From Candidatus Chlorohelix allophototropha (GTDB taxonomy: Bacteria; Chloroflexota; Chloroflexia; Chloroheliales; Chloroheliaceae), in the NCBI RefSeq assembly GCF_030389965.1, contig NZ_CP128401.1, forward strand, positions 248,001 through 312,000: a stretch of 64,000 bases of DNA. Direction: 5' to 3'. The notes below the pieces were generated by a model. It saw only the letters and a program-made list of their open reading frames with translations, did not search any database and was not told where the DNA came from. Of the stretch, positions 15,151 through 21,947 are shown piece by piece (positions within the stretch are counted from its first letter, which is position 1; each line of letters starts with the position of its first letter). A program made the position numbers and the translations under genes.

Positions 15151-16344
15151 CTAAACCGGGGCGTTGGGTACTTTGCCATTTTTGTTAAGTTTGTAATATT
15201 TCTCCCAAGCTAGCTTAGACCAATGCGCCCATTTGCCAGTAGGCGCCATTGCCCGCTTTCTATCACGGTAGATAAAAGCCGCTTCCTTACCCAAATCCAT
15301 CACGCACATAATGTTAAGATGCTCGCTGAAAGTTGCGGTTTGCTCTTTGCCTTCTTCCCGAAGCGCAATGTTTTTAGCGGTATTTCGAGCCATTGCTTCA
15401 GCCAAGTGACCCTGTTTAGCGCGCCACTCAGGTCCATCGAAAGCGGTGTTATCCCCGATGGCATAGCAATTTGAAGGCTTGTGCTGCGCTGTGCCGGGAA
15501 ATTCAACTTGGCAAAAATCGTTAATTGGGATAAACCCAGCATCAGTACGAGGCAAATCGCCATTCGCGAGAACCGGATTACCTTGCATACCGGGAGTAAA
15601 AATGGTGAGGTCAGTCTCTAATTTGGTACCATCTTCAAATAATACTCCGTCTGTGCCAAATTCAGTTATTTTCTTACCCATAATCGGCTCAATTTGGCGT
15701 TCTACAAATAGGCTTTGTACCTTTTTAAGTCCAGGTTCGCCGAGGCGTTTACCTGCCTCTTCTGATGGGCTGAAAAATACCAACTTGAAATTCTGGCGAA
15801 TACCTTTCTCTCTGAGGAAATGATCAAGGTTAAAAAGCACCTCGAAAACCGGACCACCTCTAACCGCAGTGGGGTCTTTGGGGTTGCCGGAAAAACCACA
15901 GGCGATGGTACCGCTGCCCTTCTCAACCAGTGCATTAAATCTGTCGCGGATTCTGACCGCTTCATCCCCACCGCCACAAATCGAGAGAGTGTTTTCAACC
16001 CCTTTTGGTTTCAACTTGGCGCCACCGATGGCAACCACTAAATAATCGTAGCTATGTTCTTTGCTGCTGGTAATAACCTTGTTTTCAGCCGTCAGTATGC
16101 GTTCAACCTTTTCTTGAATAAAATTGAACCCGCGTTTTGCTGCAATTTCCGCAATTGGCATCGAAACATCTTCTGGGGTGCGCTTACCAACCGGAATCCA
16201 AATCGAGAGTGGGTAGATAAAAAGGTCTTTCCGGTCAGAAATAAGATCTATCTGGTAATCGGTTTTCTTTTTGAATTCTTTTGCCAGAGAGATAGCGGCT
16301 TCAACCCCACCGATACCTCCTCCTAATACCAATATCTTTTTCAA
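15151..16344 (-). CDS. SQR/NDH-2-like FAD-dependent oxidoreductase 2
   Basis: The 397-residue protein starts M-K-K-I-L-V-L-G-G-G-I-G-G, a FAD Rossmann motif, with V-V-A-I-G-G near residue 105 and a late A-I-G-D-N-T-A-F motif. A Cys lies in I-A-C-G-F-S-G-N-P near residue 149 at the position of the SQR catalytic Cys. It is more divergent than the flavoprotein at 5647, and the only late cysteine near the C-terminus is in I-M-C-V-M-D-L-G. It could be a sulfide or other thiol:quinone oxidoreductase or an NADH dehydrogenase-2 type. It follows the AhpD-like gene by 19 bp on one transcript. Confidence 0.8.
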   Translation of the reverse strand: MKKILVLGGGIGGVEAAISLAKEFKKKTDYQIDLISDRKDLFIYPLSIWIPVGKRTPEDVSMPIAEIAAKRGFNFIQEKVERILTAENKVITSSKEHSYDYLVVAIGGAKLKPKGVENTLSICGGGDEAVRIRDRFNALVEKGSGTIACGFSGNPKDPTAVRGGPVFEVLFNLDHFLREKGIRQNFKLVFFSPSEEAGKRLGEPGLKKVQSLFVERQIEPIMGKKITEFGTDGVLFEDGTKLETDLTIFTPGMQGNPVLANGDLPRTDAGFIPINDFCQVEFPGTAQHKPSNCYAIGDNTAFDGPEWRAKQGHLAEAMARNTAKNIALREEGKEQTATFSEHLNIMCVMDLGKEAAFIYRDRKRAMAPTGKWAHWSKLAWEKYYKLNKNGKVPNAPV

Positions 16345-16363
16345 AATAGGCTCCTATTATAGA

Positions 16364-16873
16364 TTATGCCGATTTTTGTCGAAGTTCGGGACAGCCCCAT
16401 AACCCCCGCGATAAGCGGCACAATAAATAGTCAAAAGTGTTACCGCTTAAATTCCCCACTCGGATAGTTTTTAATGCCAGTTCAATCAGTTCTGCTTTCT
16501 CCACACCGTAAATTCCAGCCAATTCATCATAGGCTTCCTTATCAGGGTAGCTATTATTCTCCGCCCATTGGCGGGCATAAAGAAGCGCTGGAATTTCCTC
16601 TGAAGGGCAATCCTCGATAGTTCCCTCTAAAAGTTCCGCTATTTCGGGATGGGTTAATCCGGCGACAAGGGAAACCTGCGAATGGTAGGCAGCACAATAG
16701 CGGCAACGGTTAACGGAGGTTACTACCAACATCAGGCGTTGCCGGAAAGCACCTGAGATAGTTTCGCCTTTTAGAGCGTGTCTCAGGTTTTTTCGATTCC
16801 TCAGTAAATAAGCCAGTTCAGCGCGGAACTGGCTCAAATTATCATATTTTCTCCGCCTGAATGGTTTGGTTGG
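16364..16873 (-). CDS. AhpD-like / carboxymuconolactone decarboxylase-family protein
   Basis: A protein of about 170 residues with the redox motif C-R-Y-C-A-A-Y-H near residue 60, as in alkylhydroperoxidase AhpD, where the two Cys and nearby His form the active site. The GTG at 16873 has AGGA 6 bp upstream and is my preferred start; a TTG at 16909 would add 12 residues. It probably reduces peroxide-type substrates or serves as a thiol oxidoreductase. It lies between the DUF302-glutaredoxin fusion and the flavoprotein. Confidence 0.82.
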   Translation of the reverse strand, partial: PTKPFRRRKYDNLSQFRAELAYLLRNRKNLRHALKGETISGAFRQRLMLVVTSVNRCRYCAAYHSQVSLVAGLTHPEIAELLEGTIEDCPSEEIPALLYARQWAENNSYPDKEAYDELAGIYGVEKAELIELALKTIRVGNLSGNTFDYLLCRLSRGLWGCPELRQKSA

Positions 16874-16920
16874 CACAATTAATCCTATAAATATGCAGGC
16901 TTTTCCCAAGTTATTTGCTA

Positions 16921-17541
16921 CTATACACCTAACAGACTGGAGAGCTTTGGTTTGTCAAAGCCGATAATATACTCGGATTCTCCGTTCTCAAACAGGATTT
17001 CAGTTACAGGAACTCCCATTTGACCGGTTTTGTTTACCATCGCCTTCGCTTCCTTCTGGTCATTGTCGACATACACTACCTGATGTTCAATCTTATGACC
17101 CTCTAGCCAGTTCTTTTCCATATTGCAATAGGGGCAAGACCTGGTGGAATAAAGCTTTACTCCGGTTGGTTTCAGGTCGCTTACTCCTGCCGCCTCGTGG
17201 ATTAGTTCTCTGGTTTGGCTTTCCGCCTGTCCGGCAAGTTCGGCTATATCTTGGCTTTGGGAGAGAGCTTTGATAATAGTGGGCTGTCCGGTGCCGACTC
17301 GCACTTCCCCTTCTCTCTCGAAAATTGTGATAGCGCAGGGAAGGAAGCCCAACAGGTTATAATCCTCATTAATAACAGTGCTCAACCATTCGGGGCGGCA
17401 GATCAAAAGCATCTTGCCGCCCTGATCTGGTAGGTCAACTTCTCCTAGGATTTTCCAACCTTGTTCGCGGGCTTTCCGGTTCACGTTTTCAACAGTCTGA
17501 TTTAGGGAGTAGTTGCTTTTTCTAAAATACGCGATATTCAT
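16921..17541 (-). CDS. DUF302-glutaredoxin fusion protein
   Basis: The first ~125 residues are a DUF302 domain, recognisable from L-L-I-C-R-P-E-W, the G-F-L-P-C segment and V-R-V-G. The last ~80 residues are a glutaredoxin with R-S-C-P-Y-C-N-M and G-V-P-V-T. DUF302 has been seen alone or fused to other redox domains in sulfur oxidisers and may bind a sulfur or metal ligand. The fusion physically ties DUF302 to a dithiol reductant. It heads a three-gene operon under a four-unit array. Confidence 0.88.
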   Translation of the reverse strand: MNIAYFRKSNYSLNQTVENVNRKAREQGWKILGEVDLPDQGGKMLLICRPEWLSTVINEDYNLLGFLPCAITIFEREGEVRVGTGQPTIIKALSQSQDIAELAGQAESQTRELIHEAAGVSDLKPTGVKLYSTRSCPYCNMEKNWLEGHKIEHQVVYVDNDQKEAKAMVNKTGQMGVPVTEILFENGESEYIIGFDKPKLSSLLGV

Positions 17542-17660
17542 ATGCCGATCCTTTTTAAATAAATGGTTTTGAATTACACTAACTTCATAGACATTTTCTC
17601 AAAATATAACGCTGGATAATTTTTCAAAATAAAACACTGAAATACCAACCTCGTATATAC

Positions 17661-17715
17661 ATCCTAGCAGACAGATTTGAAGTAACCTTATTGGAAAGTT
17701 AAAGAAAGTTTGAAG
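17661..17715 (-). promoter_or_regulatory. Four-unit array plus -10 upstream of DUF302-Grx
   Basis: On the minus strand four exact 11-bp units start at 17715 (CTTCAAACTTT), 17704 (CTTTAACTTTC), 17693 (CAATAAGGTTA) and 17682 (CTTCAAATCTG). TAGGAT starts at 17666, 16 bp after unit four begins. The first two units are nearly identical to those upstream of the FmdB gene. Confidence 0.6.
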
Positions 17716-17856
17716 CTTTGAAATGTGGTAGGTAAAAAAAGAACCTTGCTACGATAATGCAAATGTTCTCCCCCCTTGCGAACAGGGTAATTTCTGCTCA
17801 AATTGAACTCAATACCACCTATAGTAATTTGCCTAAAATTTGTCAGAGGTGTTCTC

Positions 17857-17885
17857 TTGACCATATTCAGTATTTGGAATATAAT
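17857..17885 (+). promoter_or_regulatory. Consensus promoter with internal operator, leaderless
   Basis: TTGACC (17857-17862) is followed after exactly 17 bp by TATAAT (17880-17885). An inverted repeat ATATTC-N8-GAATAT (17863-17882) fills the spacer and enters the -10, the right place for ArsR-type repression. The ATG is at 17892, only 6 bp after the -10, so transcription should begin at or next to the start codon. Confidence 0.8.
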
Positions 17886-17891
17886 TAGACT

Positions 17892-18257
17892 ATGAGTGAA
17901 TATAATCACAAAGAAATAGCGCAACTGTTCAAAATCCTCTCAAACCCCGGCAGAGTGGCAATTCTTGAGGCTTTAAGGGATGACGAACATTGCGTCTGCC
18001 ATATTGAGAATAGACTTAAATATCGGCAAGCATACATCTCCCAACAACTAATCTTGTTAAGAGAAGCGGGTCTAGTAGAAGACCGTCGGGACGGTTGGAA
18101 CATTTATTACCGGGTTACTAGCTCAGAGGTTTTCGGGCTTATCGATACCGCCCGTACCGCGCTTAAACTACCCACAGATTTCAAGCGGAAAGTAACAGCA
18201 TCCGATAATTGTCCTTGCCCAAAGTGCAATCAGTTGTTAACTAATGTCAGTGGATAG
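17892..18257 (+). CDS. ArsR/SmtB-family repressor
   Basis: A 121-residue winged-helix repressor. The recognition region contains H-C-V-C-H (residues 33-37), matching the alpha-3 metal/arsenite site of ArsR-type proteins, and the tail adds C-P-C-P-K-C near residue 110. The D-G-W-N-I-Y-Y-R beta-wing is clear. It probably releases DNA when As(III), another soft metal or a reactive sulfur species binds the cysteines. It controls itself through the operator between -35 and -10, and probably the CxxC protein and permease downstream. Confidence 0.9.
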   Translation: MSEYNHKEIAQLFKILSNPGRVAILEALRDDEHCVCHIENRLKYRQAYISQQLILLREAGLVEDRRDGWNIYYRVTSSEVFGLIDTARTALKLPTDFKRKVTASDNCPCPKCNQLLTNVSG

Positions 18258-18306
18258 TTTTTGCCAAAGGATATTCTAAATTCAGAATGTGATACAGGAG
18301 GAAATA

Positions 18307-18543
18307 ATGCTTAATGTAAAAGTGCTTGGCTCTGGGTGTGCCAATTGTAAGAAACTTGAGGGATTGGTTCGGAAAGTGGTGGACGAGCAGGGCTTGGTAG
18401 CCGAGGTTGAAAAGGTAACCGATTATGCCGAGATTATGAAGTGGAATGTTATGTCCACGCCCGGTCTGGTGGTTAACGATAAGGTGGTTTCCACCGGGCG
18501 CATCCCCAAAGAGAGCGAAGTAAAAGCTTGGCTTAACTCATGA
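18307..18543 (+). CDS. Small redox-active CxxC protein (Thioredoxin_3 type)
   Basis: The ATG at 18307 has AGGAGG a few bases upstream, so the longer frame from 18289 is not used. The 78-residue protein has G-S-G-C-A-N-C-K-K at 8-16 and the S-T-P-G-L-V motif with cis-proline, as in the thioredoxin-like proteins found beside ArsP-type permeases. It probably supplies electrons for metal/metalloid handling or for the permease's cysteines. Confidence 0.9.
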   Translation: MLNVKVLGSGCANCKKLEGLVRKVVDEQGLVAEVEKVTDYAEIMKWNVMSTPGLVVNDKVVSTGRIPKESEVKAWLNS

Positions 18544-18548
18544 TTTAG

Positions 18549-18575
18549 TAGGGGCGATTTTGTCGCCTCTCTTTT
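18549..18575 (+). other. Short hairpin between the CxxC gene and permease
   Basis: GGCGA and TCGCC pair around a TTTTG loop, followed by TCTCTTTT, directly after the stop codon. It could attenuate permease expression or protect the mRNA end. Confidence 0.35.
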
Positions 18576-18618
18576 GGGTAAATAACATTCGCTTTTTTGA
18601 ATATATTAAGGAGTAGCT

Positions 18619-19665
18619 ATGTCCGTTCCTACAATTTCTACCAAACGCGCCGGATTACATCCCATCCTGATTCTGGGACTAGCTGCTATGGTTTGGTTAG
18701 TCGCTTACAATATTATTGAACCACTGGCGAATTGGATTGCCTATAACCTGCTTGGGCTGGAGCATGGCTCGCATCTGGGAGAAGCACTTGCCTTCTTTCT
18801 GTATGATGTGCCAAAAATCATCCTGCTTTTAGGAGGGATGATATTCGTGATTACCATAATTCGTTCCTTTTTCAGTCCAGAACAAACCCGCGCTTTTCTG
18901 GGTGGGAAGCGCGAAGGGATCGGTAATGTACTGGCAGCCTCTCTCGGAGTGGTAACCCCTTTTTGCTCTTGCTCAGCCGTACCGCTTTTTATCGGGTTTG
19001 TAGAAGCGGGCATTCCACTGGGTGTCACCTTTTCCTTCCTTATAGCGGCTCCACTAGTAAATGAGGTAGCGTTAGTGATGCTTTTTGGTCTTTTCGGTTG
19101 GCAGGTAGCCCTTTTATATATGGGTTCGGGGTTGGTAATCGCGGTACTTGCCGGGATTATTATCGGGCGGCTAAAGCTTGAGCGTTACGTGGAGGATTTT
19201 GTTTGGCAGGTCAAAATGGGCAAAGCCGCTTTGGATCTAACCAAACCAGCTTTACCGCAGCGGTTGTCGATCGGTTGGCAATCCACGAAAGAGATTGTAG
19301 GCAAGGTCTGGCTATATGTGATAATTGGGATTGCGGTGGGAGCGGCGATACACGGCTACGTGCCGGAAAGTGCCTTAGCGGATATTATGGGCAAAGACGC
19401 TTGGTGGTCTGTACCAGCAGCAGTAGGATTGGGAGTGCCACTCTATTCGAATGCAGCAGGAGTAATGCCGGTAGTGAGTACCCTTATTGAAAAAGGGGCG
19501 GCAATGGGAACAGCGCTGGCATTTATGATGGCAGTGGTGGGACTGAGTCTGCCGGAAATGATTATTCTCCGGCGAGTGTTAAAGCCACAGCTTATCGGGG
19601 TTTTTGTTCTGGTGCTGGCATTGGCAATTACGCTGACCGGCTATTTGTTCAACCTAGTGCTTTAG
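18619..19665 (+). CDS. ArsP-like permease (DUF318 / SO_0444 type)
   Basis: A 348-residue protein with about eight to ten membrane helices. The F-C-S-C-S-A-V-P-L-F segment near residue 115 is the cysteine signature of this permease family, which includes ArsP (export of trivalent organoarsenicals) and Cu/Zn- or unknown-substrate efflux proteins. The second half repeats the pattern with V-P-L-Y-S-N-A-A-G. The ArsR-CxxC-permease order is a common metalloid-resistance unit; the exact substrate is not fixed by sequence. Confidence 0.88.
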   Translation: MSVPTISTKRAGLHPILILGLAAMVWLVAYNIIEPLANWIAYNLLGLEHGSHLGEALAFFLYDVPKIILLLGGMIFVITIIRSFFSPEQTRAFLGGKREGIGNVLAASLGVVTPFCSCSAVPLFIGFVEAGIPLGVTFSFLIAAPLVNEVALVMLFGLFGWQVALLYMGSGLVIAVLAGIIIGRLKLERYVEDFVWQVKMGKAALDLTKPALPQRLSIGWQSTKEIVGKVWLYVIIGIAVGAAIHGYVPESALADIMGKDAWWSVPAAVGLGVPLYSNAAGVMPVVSTLIEKGAAMGTALAFMMAVVGLSLPEMIILRRVLKPQLIGVFVLVLALAITLTGYLFNLVL

Positions 19666-19698
19666 GGTTTGCCAAAACTAATGCACCTTATGAAATTA

Positions 19699-19731
19699 TT
19701 TCATATGGATTTCACATAAATTGTATAGTAT
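19699..19731 (+). promoter_or_regulatory. Two 11-bp units plus -10 of the two-component operon
   Basis: TTTCATATGGA (19699-19709) and TTTCACATAAA (19710-19720) are adjacent direct repeats. TAGTAT lies at 19726-19731, 16 bp after the start of the second unit, the same spacing as in the sulfur arrays. The perfect palindrome TATGAAA-TTA-TTTCATA (19689-19705) overlaps the first unit. This is a likely autoregulatory site of the encoded regulator. Confidence 0.6.
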
Positions 19732-19774
19732 GAATAATTGTCTAAAAGGACTTTGTCGTATGGATAAATAGGAA

Positions 19775-20452
19775 ATGAATATAAAAATCCTTGTTGCGGA
19801 TGATGACCCGGTTTTTAGAGAGCTTGTATGCGATATTGTAAGAAAACAGGGCTACAATCCGATTGAGGCGTGTGATGGACAACAAGCCCTTGACCTTTAT
19901 TTTAGCTCTAACGATTTCGACCTCTTATTATTAGACGTAATGATGCCCCAGTATAATGGTTGGGAGGTACTCAGGGAAATAAGAGAACATTCGGATGTTC
20001 CGATTATTATGCTGACAGCACTAGGCGATGAGGTGCATGAAGTGCAAGGGCTTAGAAAAGGAGCGGACGACTATATTTCCAAGCCCTTTAGTTATGAAGT
20101 TTTTGTCGCTAGGCTTAATACCCTTTTAAGAAAGATAAAAAAAGAAAGATTTGCCGAGATAACTGTGGGAGAATTAAAAATTAATCAGGCTGCCCAAAAA
20201 GTAACGGTAGGTGATTTGGAAATTGATTTACACCGCAAAGAATATAACCTTCTGTTATATCTCCTGAAAAACAGAAATCGGGTACTATCCAGAGAACAGA
20301 TTTTAACTAGTATATGGGGTTATGATTTTGAGGGTGATGCTAGGACTATTGATACACACGTAAAAACACTTCGCGCCAAGCTTTCTAATTGTGGCGAATA
20401 TATTAAAACCGTTCGGGGTAGTGGGTATATGTTTGACGTGAATGAGCCATGA
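19775..20452 (+). CDS. OmpR/PhoB-family response regulator
   Basis: A 225-residue regulator with a receiver domain (about 1-120; phospho-acceptor Asp54 in L-L-L-D-V-M-M-P, acidic D-D-D at 9-11, Lys of K-P-F-S near 103) and a winged-helix DNA-binding domain (about 125-222, with R-T-I-D-T-H-V-K-T-L-R). It overlaps the kinase gene by 4 bp. The pair is AT-richer than the neighbouring genes and resembles Firmicutes-like systems. It is the only OmpR-type regulator visible here and so a candidate for the 11-bp arrays, though that link is unproven. Confidence 0.93.
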   Translation: MNIKILVADDDPVFRELVCDIVRKQGYNPIEACDGQQALDLYFSSNDFDLLLLDVMMPQYNGWEVLREIREHSDVPIIMLTALGDEVHEVQGLRKGADDYISKPFSYEVFVARLNTLLRKIKKERFAEITVGELKINQAAQKVTVGDLEIDLHRKEYNLLLYLLKNRNRVLSREQILTSIWGYDFEGDARTIDTHVKTLRAKLSNCGEYIKTVRGSGYMFDVNEP

Positions 20453-21852
20453 GAACAATTCGCGCAAAGTTGGCTTTAATATTCGCCCTATTCATGTTTT
20501 TTTTGATTGTCTGCGGAATACTTTTAAATGCATTGTTTTTAGAGCCATATTACATTTTCAAAAACAAGGATATTTTCATCTCTACAGATGCGGAAATCAG
20601 CAAGGAATATATAAGTAATAAACGAAATGTACCTAACTTAATAAGCTTGATTGATCGGGTGGAGAGCATAAGCTGCACCATTACCGATAAAGACTTGAAT
20701 GCTCTATATAATTCTTTCCCCCCCAATCCTGACACCAATGATACCCGCTTACCAAATGAGATTGAACAACTTATCCTCAATAACCAAAAACAGTTGTCAG
20801 AAAATTATATCTATACAGTGGTTGAAAGACCCAATGATCAAGCCCCCAAATTAGTTTTTGTTTCACGAATGGCTGGTGGAGAACTTATTATTCTTAGAAA
20901 ACCGATGAAGGGTATCGGTGAAAGTGTAGCGATTGCGAACCAGTTTTATTTTATTTCGGGGTTTATCTCCTTAATTTTAGGCGGGGTGTTTATATTTATT
21001 TTTTCAAAGAAAATCACCAGACCTATTATAGAAATGAGCAATGTGGCAGTAAGCATCTCAAATCTTGACTTTAGTAAACGGGTTCTCAGCGATTCGCAGG
21101 ATGAGATTGGGAATTTGGGAAGAAGTATCAACAATATTTCTGAAAAATTAAGCGCCAGCATGGATAGCCTTAAACTGGATGTTGAGCGCAAAAAACAGCT
21201 TGTCAGGAATATATCACATGAACTAAAAACACCGATCGGTGTAATTAAAGGCTATGCGGAAGGGCTAAAATTCGGTGTGGCTGAAGATAAGGAAAAGACT
21301 GATAGATATTGCACAGTTATTGCAGCAGAATGCAATCGTATGGATAACATGGTAAGAGAACTTCTAAATCTTTCGTTACTAGAATCCGGAATGTTCCAGA
21401 TACACCTTTCCCGATTTGATGCAGCAGAATTGATCGAAAAGGTATTAGAAAGATTTGAACCTACATTTCTTGAAAAAAATATAACTCTCGATTTGAATAT
21501 CCCAAAGAATTTAATAGTAGCTGCCGATTATGAATTACTTGAAAGAGCTATAAATAATTATATTACAAACGCTATAAATCATTTAGAAGGGATGAGACTC
21601 ATCAAAGTAACGGCGGAAAAGAAAGAAAGTGGAATAAGAATAGCTGTATATAATACCGGCAAGCCTATACCAAAAGACGACTTGCCCCATATCTGGGACG
21701 TTTTTTACAAAGTGGATAAAGCTCGGTCACGGCAGTATGGCGGGCATGGGCTGGGTCTTTCGATAGTGCAAATGATAGCGGAGCTTCATGGCGGTATTAC
21801 AGGAGTAGAGAATGTAAGTGAGGGTGTGTTGTTCTTTATCGAGATACCTTAG
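20449..21852 (+). CDS. Sensor histidine kinase
   Basis: A 467-residue kinase: membrane helix about 9-29, extracytoplasmic sensor of about 130 residues, second membrane helix about 168-188, HAMP linker, HisKA with phospho-acceptor His in N-I-S-H-E-L-K-T-P, and HATPase with N-Y-I-T-N-A-I-N-H (N-box), W-D-V-F-Y-K-V-D-K and G-G-H-G-L-G-L-S (G-boxes). It starts within the response-regulator stop (ATGA overlap), so the two are translationally coupled. The sensed signal is unknown; the extracytoplasmic domain has no recognised ligand motif. Confidence 0.93.
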   Translation: MRTIRAKLALIFALFMFFLIVCGILLNALFLEPYYIFKNKDIFISTDAEISKEYISNKRNVPNLISLIDRVESISCTITDKDLNALYNSFPPNPDTNDTRLPNEIEQLILNNQKQLSENYIYTVVERPNDQAPKLVFVSRMAGGELIILRKPMKGIGESVAIANQFYFISGFISLILGGVFIFIFSKKITRPIIEMSNVAVSISNLDFSKRVLSDSQDEIGNLGRSINNISEKLSASMDSLKLDVERKKQLVRNISHELKTPIGVIKGYAEGLKFGVAEDKEKTDRYCTVIAAECNRMDNMVRELLNLSLLESGMFQIHLSRFDAAELIEKVLERFEPTFLEKNITLDLNIPKNLIVAADYELLERAINNYITNAINHLEGMRLIKVTAEKKESGIRIAVYNTGKPIPKDDLPHIWDVFYKVDKARSRQYGGHGLGLSIVQMIAELHGGITGVENVSEGVLFFIEIP

Positions 21853-21853
21853 A

Positions 21854-21886
21854 CTTCACCGGGATTTCACAATAATATTTTAGTAT
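21854..21886 (+). promoter_or_regulatory. Two 11-bp units plus -10 upstream of the lipoprotein gene
   Basis: CTTCACCGGGA (21854-21864) and TTTCACAATAA (21865-21875) are followed by TAGTAT at 21881, 16 bp after the second unit begins. Both the GGATTTCACA core and the TAGTAT hexamer match the two-component operon promoter, so the same regulator probably controls both. Confidence 0.6.
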
Positions 21887-21931
21887 ATACCTGTCGGCAG
21901 TTATCTCTGCAATCGCAGGTATATTTTTTTT
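21885..21931 (+). terminator. Terminator-like hairpin before the lipoprotein gene
   Basis: ATATACCTG (21885-21893) pairs with CAGGTATAT (21916-21924), with an inner GCAG/CTGC stem, followed by a run of T. It should end the kinase transcript. Because it overlaps the -10 of the next promoter, it may also attenuate transcripts entering the lipoprotein gene. Confidence 0.6.
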
Positions 21932-21947
21932 GAAAGGAAGGTGTCCT

